A stretch of 32,641 bases of DNA, from IMG/VR virus record IMGVR_UViG_3300046821_000458, positions 1 to 32,641 of that record; one strand, 5' to 3'. The notes beneath the pieces are model-generated. The model made no database searches. It was not told the origin of the DNA and saw nothing but the letters and a program-made list of their open reading frames with translations. Source of the stretch: a virus. The translations under genes were made by a program, and so were the position numbers. Position 1 is the stretch's first letter, and every line of letters begins with the position of its first letter. Positions 16,922 to 22,521 of this stretch are shown here, piece after piece.

Positions 16922-18341
16922 CTAATTCACCCTTTGCCGTCAGCCGACCAATCACCCCCGCCGCAAACAGCATGTCACCCAGCTTCTCAGCAAGTGACTG
17001 CATATCAAGGTTTGGGTAAGCGTCAGCCAACAACCCCAACATCACTTCATAGCTATCGGCCCGTGATAGCTGTGACAGTAAATCCATCAGCATGACATCA
17101 GCCTGTTTTTGCAAATTAATACCCTCTACCGCACCATCAATAGCCGACTGATCCGCAAATTCGGCAGGATCAGCTTCGCTAAAATTGGCGGGGGAAGAGA
17201 GTGTATCTTGCGGTAGTAAATCCCCTTCGCGCAAACCATACGCAGACATAAAATACTGATTACTGAGCTTTGCACCAGCGTTAGAGAGTCGCTCATCACG
17301 ACCAGCCTGCATGGCATCAACCGATTCCTGATCCCATAGCTCATACACTGGACGCACTGGTACATCAAAGTTCAGATTGCAAATCCAGTCAATCACGGTA
17401 TTGATTGCCTTAGTCGCAATCTGCGCGTCACCATCACGTATGTCGCCCGCTACTGACAAGCCCGCCTGCGCACTGGCATTGGTCGAACTGGATTCAGTGG
17501 TCAAGTTACTACCCAGTAATGCCGTACTGACTTCGGCACGGCAAAACATCAGCAACCGCTCGTAATTATCAGCACTACTTGCCGTGCCGCCGGATTGCAT
17601 AATATCGATTGACGCATCGTCCGGTATGACTGCAACCGCATCCTGCACCATGTTTTCCAACTGATCTAGCAGCCGATCCGTATCACCAACCGTGGCGTGG
17701 CGGGGTTGCTTGCCGACCACGAACGGCATACCGTATTTCTCTGCAAATGTCACCCAGAACTTCAAACCACCCTTTTTGAAGGCGGTAGGCCAGAAACACA
17801 TGGACAGATCAGGGAAGCCGTAGGGATTTGCATACGTCGCATCCTGTGTCAGCAGCAGGAATTTACGATCCGGCAATGCCTCGCCCACCAAAGGGGCAGA
17901 CTTGGAGCGAAAGCGCAATTGATTATCCGCATCAAACACAAACCACTCTGGTGGTTTAGCTATGGCGGCGGTCGGCACAATAAACGAACCCACCTTGCCC
18001 CACACCAGCTCGACAGGCTGATAACCATACAAGCACGCATCCATTGCAGACTGGATGATGGATGCAATATCACAGTCATTTAAGATTGCCCGGATATTAT
18101 TAGTGATTCGACCGGACGCAGCACTGTTGCGAATGCCGCGCTCCAAACCCAATACGGCAGCGCGGCGACGGCGAATTGCACCACCGATAAGCGGGTCGGA
18201 GCGAAGATCACGATAAGTCGTTATATCCCGCCCCATCGCCTTCAGCACTGGATCGGGGTTTGGTAGCCACCCCATGTACGACCATGCGTCTAAAAGTGCT
18301 CGTGGGCGAGTAGCAATGTGCTGCGATAAATTTGCATCCAT
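16911..18341 (-). CDS. Portal protein (DUF935, Mu gp29-like)
   Basis: A 476-residue portal protein forming the ring through which DNA enters and leaves the head. Family features are DPVLKAMGRDITTYRDLRSDPLIGGAIRRRRAAVLGLERGI (residues 30-72), GYQPVELVWGKVG (about 110-122) and GMPFVVGKQP (about 205-215). AGGA lies eight bases before the ATG. In typical Mu-like phages the large terminase gene is directly upstream. Here the upstream neighbours are a small ORF, a lipoprotein and the repressor, and the terminase is on the other strand at the far end of the window. Confidence 0.95.
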   Translation of the reverse strand: MDANLSQHIATRPRALLDAWSYMGWLPNPDPVLKAMGRDITTYRDLRSDPLIGGAIRRRRAAVLGLERGIRNSAASGRITNNIRAILNDCDIASIIQSAMDACLYGYQPVELVWGKVGSFIVPTAAIAKPPEWFVFDADNQLRFRSKSAPLVGEALPDRKFLLLTQDATYANPYGFPDLSMCFWPTAFKKGGLKFWVTFAEKYGMPFVVGKQPRHATVGDTDRLLDQLENMVQDAVAVIPDDASIDIMQSGGTASSADNYERLLMFCRAEVSTALLGSNLTTESSSTNASAQAGLSVAGDIRDGDAQIATKAINTVIDWICNLNFDVPVRPVYELWDQESVDAMQAGRDERLSNAGAKLSNQYFMSAYGLREGDLLPQDTLSSPANFSEADPAEFADQSAIDGAVEGINLQKQADVMLMDLLSQLSRADSYEVMLGLLADAYPNLDMQSLAEKLGDMLFAAGVIGRLTAKGELDAA

Positions 18342-18520
18342 AAGTGTATCCTGCCAATATTCAGGGCAACTCTACGCGCACGCGCGACCCAATAGCGGCA
18401 TTATTTAAATCAGATGCACCACAATACAAGTCAGCGTTTAATGCAAAACAAACTCATCTTGAAACCGATTCAAGATCGTCATTATCAATTCAACTTTTTT
18501 TAAGAGTGGCGTTGTAGCCA
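18342..18520 (-). promoter_or_regulatory. Probable leader and late promoter region of head-tail operon
   Basis: A 179-base gap without a credible ORF, upstream of the portal gene. It must hold or pass the signal for about 17 kb of late genes. On the minus strand a GATAAT hexamer (18481-18486) without a good -35 box would suit an activator-dependent promoter such as those used by Mor or C. Just downstream is a perfect dyad, ATCTTGAA-ACCGA-TTCAAGAT (18456-18476), that could be an operator or leader hairpin. The promoter assignment is inference. Confidence 0.4.
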
Positions 18521-18721
18521 CTAACAAGAACACGCCTTACAGACGCTTATACGCAGGATTTTGGCAACTATCGCAAACAGCAGCGAACGATGCAGGCATA
18601 GCCTTGTAGCACACGGATAAAATACCATCTTGCCACCGTTGGCAAAATGGTGCGTAACATAGATATTCACATCACCCACCACATTCACCGTCGCGCCCGT
18701 GTTGTTGTAATCCTGCTTCAC
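18521..18721 (-). CDS. Small hypothetical protein with Cys-rich end
   Basis: A 66-residue ORF with a GTG start and a well-placed GAGGG six bases upstream. The first 30 residues are hydrophilic (NVVGDVNIYVTHHF), the middle is hydrophobic (SLLFAIVAKIL), and the end holds several cysteines (VCKACSC). It could be a small membrane-associated protein. No family is recognised. It lies between the repressor/lipoprotein genes and the portal operon. A false ORF cannot be excluded. Confidence 0.45.
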   Translation of the reverse strand: MKQDYNNTGATVNVVGDVNIYVTHHFANGGKMVFYPCATRLCLHRSLLFAIVAKILRISVCKACSC

Positions 18722-18809
18722 AAACTACCCTCTATGATTTTCATTATTGTAGTAATGGCAACGTGAATACTAACTGACGGAATAATTACCTAGCGGATGA
18801 CGAGCACAC
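18722..18809 (-). promoter_or_regulatory. Possible leftward promoter with a short dyad
   Basis: On the minus strand TTAGTA (18768-18773) and TACAAT (18746-18751) are 16 bases apart and face the small ORF and portal operon. The -10-like box lies in an inverted repeat CATTA-N6-TAATG (18742-18757), a spacing reminiscent of dyads bound by Mor/C-family activators. A good -10 with a poor -35 is typical of such promoters. This is an alternative to 18342-18520 as the start of late leftward transcription. Confidence 0.3.
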
Positions 18810-19202
18810 CTACTTATCTTTATGCTCAGATACAAGAATTGCATTCTTGTCAGTTATATCCAACACGCGAATCCGCGTCGTAATCCCTGAAAAGTCACCA
18901 GACAGCTTGTACTTATGCTGAGACTTAAACCCCTCCTTGACGCGCATGATCGCGGTGCGCCCATCACCCTGCATTGACACACCAATCTCATGCATACCTG
19001 GAGATACAAGAAAAGGCGCAGCACCTGATGTGCGAATACCATCTATTTCTGCAATTTGCACATGCGCCTGACCCCCTACAAAACGGAACAGCCCAACAAT
19101 ATCACCATCAACTGATGCCGCCTGAGGGGATGTTGAATTAATGTAAGCAGGACCTACTGCACAACCAGACAGTAAAGCCACTAAAACCAAATACTTTTTC
19201 AT
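18810..19202 (-). CDS. Putative lipoprotein next to repressor
   Basis: A 130-residue secreted lipoprotein. The N-terminus MKKYLVLVALLSGC is a short lipoprotein signal with lipobox LSGC and Cys14 as the lipidated residue. Position +2 is Ala, so outer-membrane sorting is expected. The mature part looks beta-rich (SPGMHEIGVSMQGDGRTAIMRVKEG). It is the only predicted surface gene in the lysogeny region and is on the repressor strand 51 bases after it, so it is probably expressed in the lysogen. Phage lipoproteins in this setting can block superinfection or change the host surface; that role is inferred. Confidence 0.75.
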   Translation of the reverse strand: MKKYLVLVALLSGCAVGPAYINSTSPQAASVDGDIVGLFRFVGGQAHVQIAEIDGIRTSGAAPFLVSPGMHEIGVSMQGDGRTAIMRVKEGFKSQHKYKLSGDFSGITTRIRVLDITDKNAILVSEHKDK

Positions 19203-19253
19203 CTTTAATCACCATGCTAAAAGGCATTTCGTAAGCTCAATATCGCGCGATTG

Positions 19254-19676
19254 CTATTTCCGCCCCCTCCCGCCGCCACTCATGTCAATGCTAACATCAC
19301 CATGATGATCCCCTTGATATACCCCACCAACCGACCCAAAGGTCTGTGAGAGCACAGACTTCGACTGCCCAATCCCAGCCAATATTGCCATTGCCTCTTT
19401 CTGCGTGGATGCACTGGCTTGATGCCAAGCACTCAATACCATTTGCTCTTGCGGATTCATGCCACGACTGTAACTTTTTCCAGTCAGGACATATTGAATA
19501 TCCATATTCAGATTAGCCAAGGCCAGCAGAACCTCACCGCTAGGCATTGTTAGGCCGCGCTCATATTTACCCCACGACTCTCTACTGATACCACAAGCAT
19601 CGGCAATTTCATCCTGCTTCTTATATCCAAGACGCTTTCTTTCTTCTTTTATTCTCTCAGAGATTTGAGAACTCAT
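19254..19676 (-). CDS. Cro/CI-type HTH repressor
   Basis: A 140-residue predicted lysogeny repressor. Residues about 5-65 form an XRE/Cro-type helix-turn-helix domain (KKQDEIADACGISRESWGKYERG, then MPSGEVLLALANLNMDIQYVLTG). There is no S24-type self-cleavage domain, so induction by RecA-driven autocleavage is unlikely. The C-terminus is flexible and Gly-rich (MSGGGRGRK). It faces away from the early operon across an operator-bearing gap, exactly the position of the Mu c gene. The 20-base palindrome at 19696-19715 is its most likely binding site. Confidence 0.85.
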   Translation of the reverse strand: MSSQISERIKEERKRLGYKKQDEIADACGISRESWGKYERGLTMPSGEVLLALANLNMDIQYVLTGKSYSRGMNPQEQMVLSAWHQASASTQKEAMAILAGIGQSKSVLSQTFGSVGGVYQGDHHGDVSIDMSGGGRGRK

Positions 19677-19689
19677 ATTCTTTTTTCCG

Positions 19690-19718
19690 TTGACAATGAG
19701 AACTTAAGTTCTCATAAT
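19690..19718 (+). promoter_or_regulatory. Early promoter with palindromic operator in the spacer
   Basis: TTGACA at 19690-19695 and CATAAT at 19713-19718 are separated by exactly 17 bases, a near-consensus sigma-70 promoter aimed at the early operon. The spacer and the first half of the -10 box form a perfect 20-base palindrome, ATGAGAACTTAAGTTCTCAT (19696-19715). A dimeric regulator bound there would occlude RNA polymerase. The repressor is the obvious candidate and Ner another. Confidence 0.85.
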
Positions 19719-19817
19719 TAACCCAAGCTTAAGAAATTAAGCCAGCAACGCGAAAGACAGCCATCCAAGTCTACTTTCGCCGTTACAACCCATTGCGCGT
19801 GACACAAGGAAACAACC
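19719..19817 (+). promoter_or_regulatory. Early leader with two inverted repeats
   Basis: The leader between early promoter and first gene contains GCTTAA-GAAA-TTAAGC (19727-19742) and a longer-range pair GCGAAAG / CTTTCGC (19750-19756 and 19774-19780). The first is A/T-rich and shares CTTAAG with the main operator, so it may be a weaker operator half or a Ner site. The second may fold as an RNA stem. No T-run follows either, so neither is an intrinsic terminator. Confidence 0.45.
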
Positions 19818-20021
19818 ATGCCAAAACCCATAGCAATGCAACAGGCGGCAATCCCAAAGCACAGCCTGCCGTATTGGTACAGCAACACCAAACCCATCAC
19901 TTGGCAGGCACTTGCACTGCCAGTGGTGCGCAAGAAATGCCTCGAATGGCGGCTTACTGTCATGTACCTAAAAAACAGTTTAAAGCTGTTTTGGCTGCAC
20001 ATTAAAAGCCTAACAGGTTAA
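19818..20021 (+). CDS. Small basic early protein
   Basis: A 67-residue first gene of the early operon, basic and aromatic (PYWYSNTKPITWQALALPVVRKKCLEW) with no recognised family. AAGGA with good spacing precedes the ATG, and the 15-base start context is identical to that of the MuB gene. Its stop is adjacent to the next gene. Being first after the regulated promoter, it should be among the earliest proteins made and may act on the host or in control. An in-frame ATG at 19836 exists but lacks a ribosome-binding site. Confidence 0.65.
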   Translation: MPKPIAMQQAAIPKHSLPYWYSNTKPITWQALALPVVRKKCLEWRLTVMYLKNSLKLFWLHIKSLTG

Positions 20022-20027
20022 GTGATT

Positions 20028-20306
20028 ATGAACAATGCACGACCAATCAAAAAACGCCGTAAGCAAGCGGCAACGCCTGAAATCACGACCGTGGAACGCC
20101 GCTTTGCACTGTATCGAGCGGGCAAGACCCAGCGTGATTTAGCCCGCGAGTTAAATGTATCACCCGCCGCCGTAAGTGGTGTGATAAGCGGCTTATACAC
20201 ATCTGCGCAAATTGCAAAGAGGTTGTCGGAGATAACCGGGATTGAATTAACCCAACTATACCCAGACGGTCGTTACAACATTACTAAGAAAGGCACGAAA
20301 CAATGA
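20028..20306 (+). CDS. Ner-like HTH regulator
   Basis: A 92-residue DNA-binding protein. A Lys/Arg-rich start is followed by a helix-turn-helix at about residues 33-56 (AGKTQRDLARELNVSPAAVSGVISG) and a GIELTQLYPDGRY end, a pattern of Ner/Nlp-like and related small phage regulators. In Mu, Ner lowers early and repressor transcription after induction. The ATG at 20028 is preferred to an upstream GTG at 20022 because AGG lies ten bases before it. The stop overlaps the LytTR gene by four bases (ATGA). Confidence 0.75.
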   Translation: MNNARPIKKRRKQAATPEITTVERRFALYRAGKTQRDLARELNVSPAAVSGVISGLYTSAQIAKRLSEITGIELTQLYPDGRYNITKKGTKQ

Positions 20307-20743
20307 GCAATAACATTATCGTTATTTGCCGCCGCATGGTGCGCGGCAAAAGCGAAGAGACCCGCCATTGGCTGCAAGACGTGGAAGCGTTTTATGCCGA
20401 ATCAAAATACGTCTTACTGAGAACCATCGGCGGCACGGAGCATTACCCAACAACGCTATTTAGCGAATCCCTCAAGTTATCCAATCCCAATCTGGCAGTT
20501 AAGGATATTCAGCAATTCCTTGATAGAGAAATAAAGCATGGGGCATTTATTTGCATCCATCGTGGCGTATTAATCAACCCGCGATACATGGCAAAGCTGC
20601 GGAAAAATGCGGTGGGGCGATTAATACTAACCCTAATGAGCGGGCAGCAATACCCAGTTGGACGGCGACACGCGAAAATGGTGCGCAAGCTGTTTAAGGA
20701 GCGCGTTCCAAGCGAAGTGGAGACAGAGGAGTTAGTCGCGTGA
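20303..20743 (+). CDS. Stand-alone LytTR DNA-binding protein
   Basis: A 146-residue protein made almost wholly of a LytTR domain: DVEAFYAESKYVLLRTIGG (26-44), LKLSNPN, AFICIHRGVLINPRYMAKL (81-99) and LILTLMSGQQYPVGRRHAKMVRKLF (107-131). LytTR domains bind paired direct repeats and are usually the output part of two-component regulators. Here there is no receiver or membrane domain, so activity must be set by its amount or by another ligand. It is translationally coupled to Ner. Targets could be phage promoters or host genes. The final residues are acidic. Confidence 0.88.
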   Translation: MSNNIIVICRRMVRGKSEETRHWLQDVEAFYAESKYVLLRTIGGTEHYPTTLFSESLKLSNPNLAVKDIQQFLDREIKHGAFICIHRGVLINPRYMAKLRKNAVGRLILTLMSGQQYPVGRRHAKMVRKLFKERVPSEVETEELVA

Positions 20744-20907
20744 ATGCAAAACACAAACCAAGCCCCAAACCGCGCACACCAAAAAGCCCAACGCCAACCA
20801 TTGATTACATGGATGCCATTGACAAGGCAAGCAAACCAAAAACCAAACAGGTGGAAAAACCAGAGCCTATTACCGTTTACGCTGATTGGAGATTAATTAT
20901 TCCATGA
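20740..20907 (+). CDS. Small Lys/Pro-rich early protein
   Basis: A 55-residue protein with GTG start, overlapping the LytTR stop (GTGA) and carrying AGGAG eight bases upstream. The N-terminal half is a Lys/Pro/Thr-rich unstructured tract, and the end is DWRLIIP. Its stop overlaps the next ATG (ATGA). Two coupling overlaps and the clear ribosome-binding site argue for a real gene despite its size. The function is unknown. Confidence 0.65.
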   Translation: MNAKHKPSPKPRTPKSPTPTIDYMDAIDKASKPKTKQVEKPEPITVYADWRLIIP

Positions 20908-21125
20908 GCAATACCAATCAACACCCGGCTTTAAATCAGCACATCGGCAGCGAATTGCAATTCAATGCTGAAACTGTCGCCGAGGCATTAACAAATACCG
21001 CCATTAGCTACAACACGGCACATGCGGCCATTGAAGAATGCTTGGCATTACTGGAAATCGCGCAGCAACGCTTAATGCAAATGCAAATGCAAATGCAAAT
21101 GCATAACGTAAATAAAGGGGAATAA
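20904..21125 (+). CDS. Small early protein with Met-Gln repeat tail
   Basis: A 73-residue, mostly helical acidic protein (NTAISYNTAHAAIEECLALLEIAQQRL) ending in a run of Met-Gln pairs encoded by a hexanucleotide repeat. No family is recognised, though small helical proteins of this type are common before the transposase in Mu-like phages. The start at 20904 overlaps the previous stop; a TTG at 20886 is less likely because GGAG lies directly after it. Confidence 0.6.
   Translation: MSNTNQHPALNQHIGSELQFNAETVAEALTNTAISYNTAHAAIEECLALLEIAQQRLMQMQMQMQMHNVNKGE
21075..21103 (+). repeat. Hexanucleotide tandem repeat (ATGCAA)
   Basis: Four perfect ATGCAA units followed by a partial fifth encode alternating Met and Gln at the end of the preceding small gene. 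Because the unit is six bases, changes in copy number would lengthen or shorten the protein without a frameshift. Confidence 0.9.
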
Positions 21126-21127
21126 CC

Positions 21128-22510
21128 ATGATTGACCCAACCGATAAACTCACCATCAACATAGCCATGAAAAATAAACCGCCAATTGATGATTTCATCA
21201 TTGACCTGAGCAACCCAGTCACACCAAGCACTAGCGGCCTCGACATGGCGCACGCCAAACGCCCATTCACACCCGTCACTCAAGCGGACATCTCCGAAGT
21301 GGCAAACTTGCGTGAAGCCACATTTTCCAAGATGGTAATGCCCGAAAATCCAAATCCCCGCCTGGCGGGGATTTCAGAAAACATGCTAAGCCTTGCTGTT
21401 GATCTTGGCGTTGATGCCTCATTGTCAGCCAAGGATATGATCAAAGAAGCGGCGCATGACATGGCGCACGCCAAACGCCCATTCACACCCGTCAAGGAAC
21501 TCGACACCGCCAAACAAGAACTCGCCACCACCGACGAAATCCAAAAAACCGCCATGACGGTTTTTTCAGAAAGCGAAACTGATCTCGCTATTGAACTTGG
21601 GGTGAACCTTGCTCAAGACGCTCTTGAGCTGGTTCAAGACGCGGCATTAAGTATAGGCAAGGCGGCGACACTACTGGTAAAGGCAGGGCTTGAGCTGATA
21701 GCAGCAAAGTCATTATGCCAGCACGGAGAATTCAAGACATGGTGCGAAAAGGTTGGAATACAACATAACCGCGCCACCGAAGCTATGAGTTATGCGCGAT
21801 TCGCATCACAGCTAGACCCGAAGGAGCGCGGCAAGTACCTACTACTTCCAAAGCGTAGCGCGGTATTACTGGCGAATGCTGAACCCGCCTTGGTGGAGTT
21901 CTTGCTGGAAGACGGCAACGAAGAGTTGGCGCGTAAGTTGCGCAAGCGTTCCGAGCTAGTCGAGCTTGCTCGCGAACTCACTGAAACCGAAGACGCACTC
22001 GGCAAAACCGCCAAGGAAAACGAAGCCCTCCACAAAGAGCTAAAAGCGCTCAAAGAAGCACAATACGCGACAGTTGCCGGTAGCGAATACCCTGCCAGCG
22101 TTATTCAATTGCGTAAAGAAGCTGCTGTGCTGGCTGATGAAGCAATTGCATCACTCAGCAGTATTCGCTACCACGCCAGTAACTTTGATTACCTAGGCAT
22201 TACTGGTTGCGCAGATCAAGACGAGCGCAACATGCACGCCGCTATGTTCCCTTGCCTTAACAACATTGCCAGCATCATCTCGACTGCCACCAAATTGATG
22301 AATGACCTGTGCGACAGCTACGGCATTAACCCCGCCGACATTGCTGGACGCACCCATGCACCACTGAACGAAAGCGAGTTGGCAGTCATTGAAGCAGCGC
22401 GTGACGTAATGCTGGCACGTAAAAAAGGCAAAGCTGCCGCACGTCAGGGCGACTACAGCAAAAATGGTGATCTTACCCGTGACCGTGGCAGACCACGGAA
22501 AGGCGAGTAA
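21128..22510 (+). CDS. DUF3102 protein with duplicated palindrome-bearing N-terminal module
   Basis: A 460-residue protein. Residues about 170-245 match DUF3102 (AATLLVKAGLELIAAKSLCQHGEFKTWCEKVG), a family found in phages and plasmids near replication genes. A coiled coil follows at about 265-315, and the C-terminus is basic (DRGRPRKGE), suggesting nucleic-acid binding. The first 175 residues contain two related modules starting at residues 39 and 111. Both begin DMAHAKRPFTPV and end in LA-V/I-D/E-LGV, and in each a DNA palindrome is read in frame just before the SE motif. GGGG precedes the ATG. It lies directly before the transposase, so a role in transposition or early replication is plausible but not shown. 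Confidence 0.75.
   Translation: MIDPTDKLTINIAMKNKPPIDDFIIDLSNPVTPSTSGLDMAHAKRPFTPVTQADISEVANLREATFSKMVMPENPNPRLAGISENMLSLAVDLGVDASLSAKDMIKEAAHDMAHAKRPFTPVKELDTAKQELATTDEIQKTAMTVFSESETDLAIELGVNLAQDALELVQDAALSIGKAATLLVKAGLELIAAKSLCQHGEFKTWCEKVGIQHNRATEAMSYARFASQLDPKERGKYLLLPKRSAVLLANAEPALVEFLLEDGNEELARKLRKRSELVELARELTETEDALGKTAKENEALHKELKALKEAQYATVAGSEYPASVIQLRKEAAVLADEAIASLSSIRYHASNFDYLGITGCADQDERNMHAAMFPCLNNIASIISTATKLMNDLCDSYGINPADIAGRTHAPLNESELAVIEAARDVMLARKKGKAAARQGDYSKNGDLTRDRGRPRKGE
21242..21278 (+). repeat. 37-base direct repeat, copy 1
   Basis: Identical over 37 bases to 21458-21494, exactly 216 bases (72 codons) away. It encodes DMAHAKRPFTPV and marks the start of module 1 of the DUF3102 protein. 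Identity at the DNA level, third positions included, indicates a recent duplication or ongoing gene conversion, since the rest of the modules has diverged. Confidence 0.92.
21352..21374. repeat. Palindromic element A, in-frame coding copy
   Basis: An 11-base-arm palindrome (AAATCCCCGCC / GGCGGGGATTT, central T) inside module 1 of the DUF3102 gene. It is read as roughly NPRLAGI. It is identical to the minus-strand reading of 12337-12359. The following bases CAGAAA are shared with the end of palindrome B at 21543-21566. Confidence 0.88.
21458..21494 (+). repeat. 37-base direct repeat, copy 2
   Basis: Second copy of the repeat at 21242-21278, opening module 2 of the DUF3102 protein. Recombination between the two copies would delete exactly 72 codons and leave the frame intact. 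Confidence 0.92.
21543..21566. repeat. Palindromic element B, in-frame coding copy
   Basis: A 24-base inverted repeat with one mismatched pair (A6-CCG...CGG-T6 around CATG), read in frame as about KTAMTVF. It differs from the intergenic copy at 12370-12392 by one base in the core (CCGCCATGACGG against CCGTCATGACGG) and shares the downstream CAGA. It occupies the same place in module 2 that element A occupies in module 1. Confidence 0.85.
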
Positions 22511-22521
22511 GGAGCAAGCCC

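Noticed and set aside
18491-18522. Intrinsic terminator AGTGGC-GTTGTA-GCCACT with a nearby T-run
   Set aside because: The T-run precedes the stem on the plus strand and becomes an A-run after the stem on the minus strand, so it has the wrong polarity for termination in either direction.
18342-19254. Two separate prophages lying head to head
   Set aside because: The left arm has no terminase, transposase or lysis genes and the right arm has no portal, capsid or tail genes, so the two arms complement each other. A single rearranged phage is simpler, though phage ends were not found.
21242-21494. CRISPR-like array from the 37-base repeats
   Set aside because: Only two copies exist, they lie in frame inside a protein, and the intervening sequence is related module sequence rather than a spacer.
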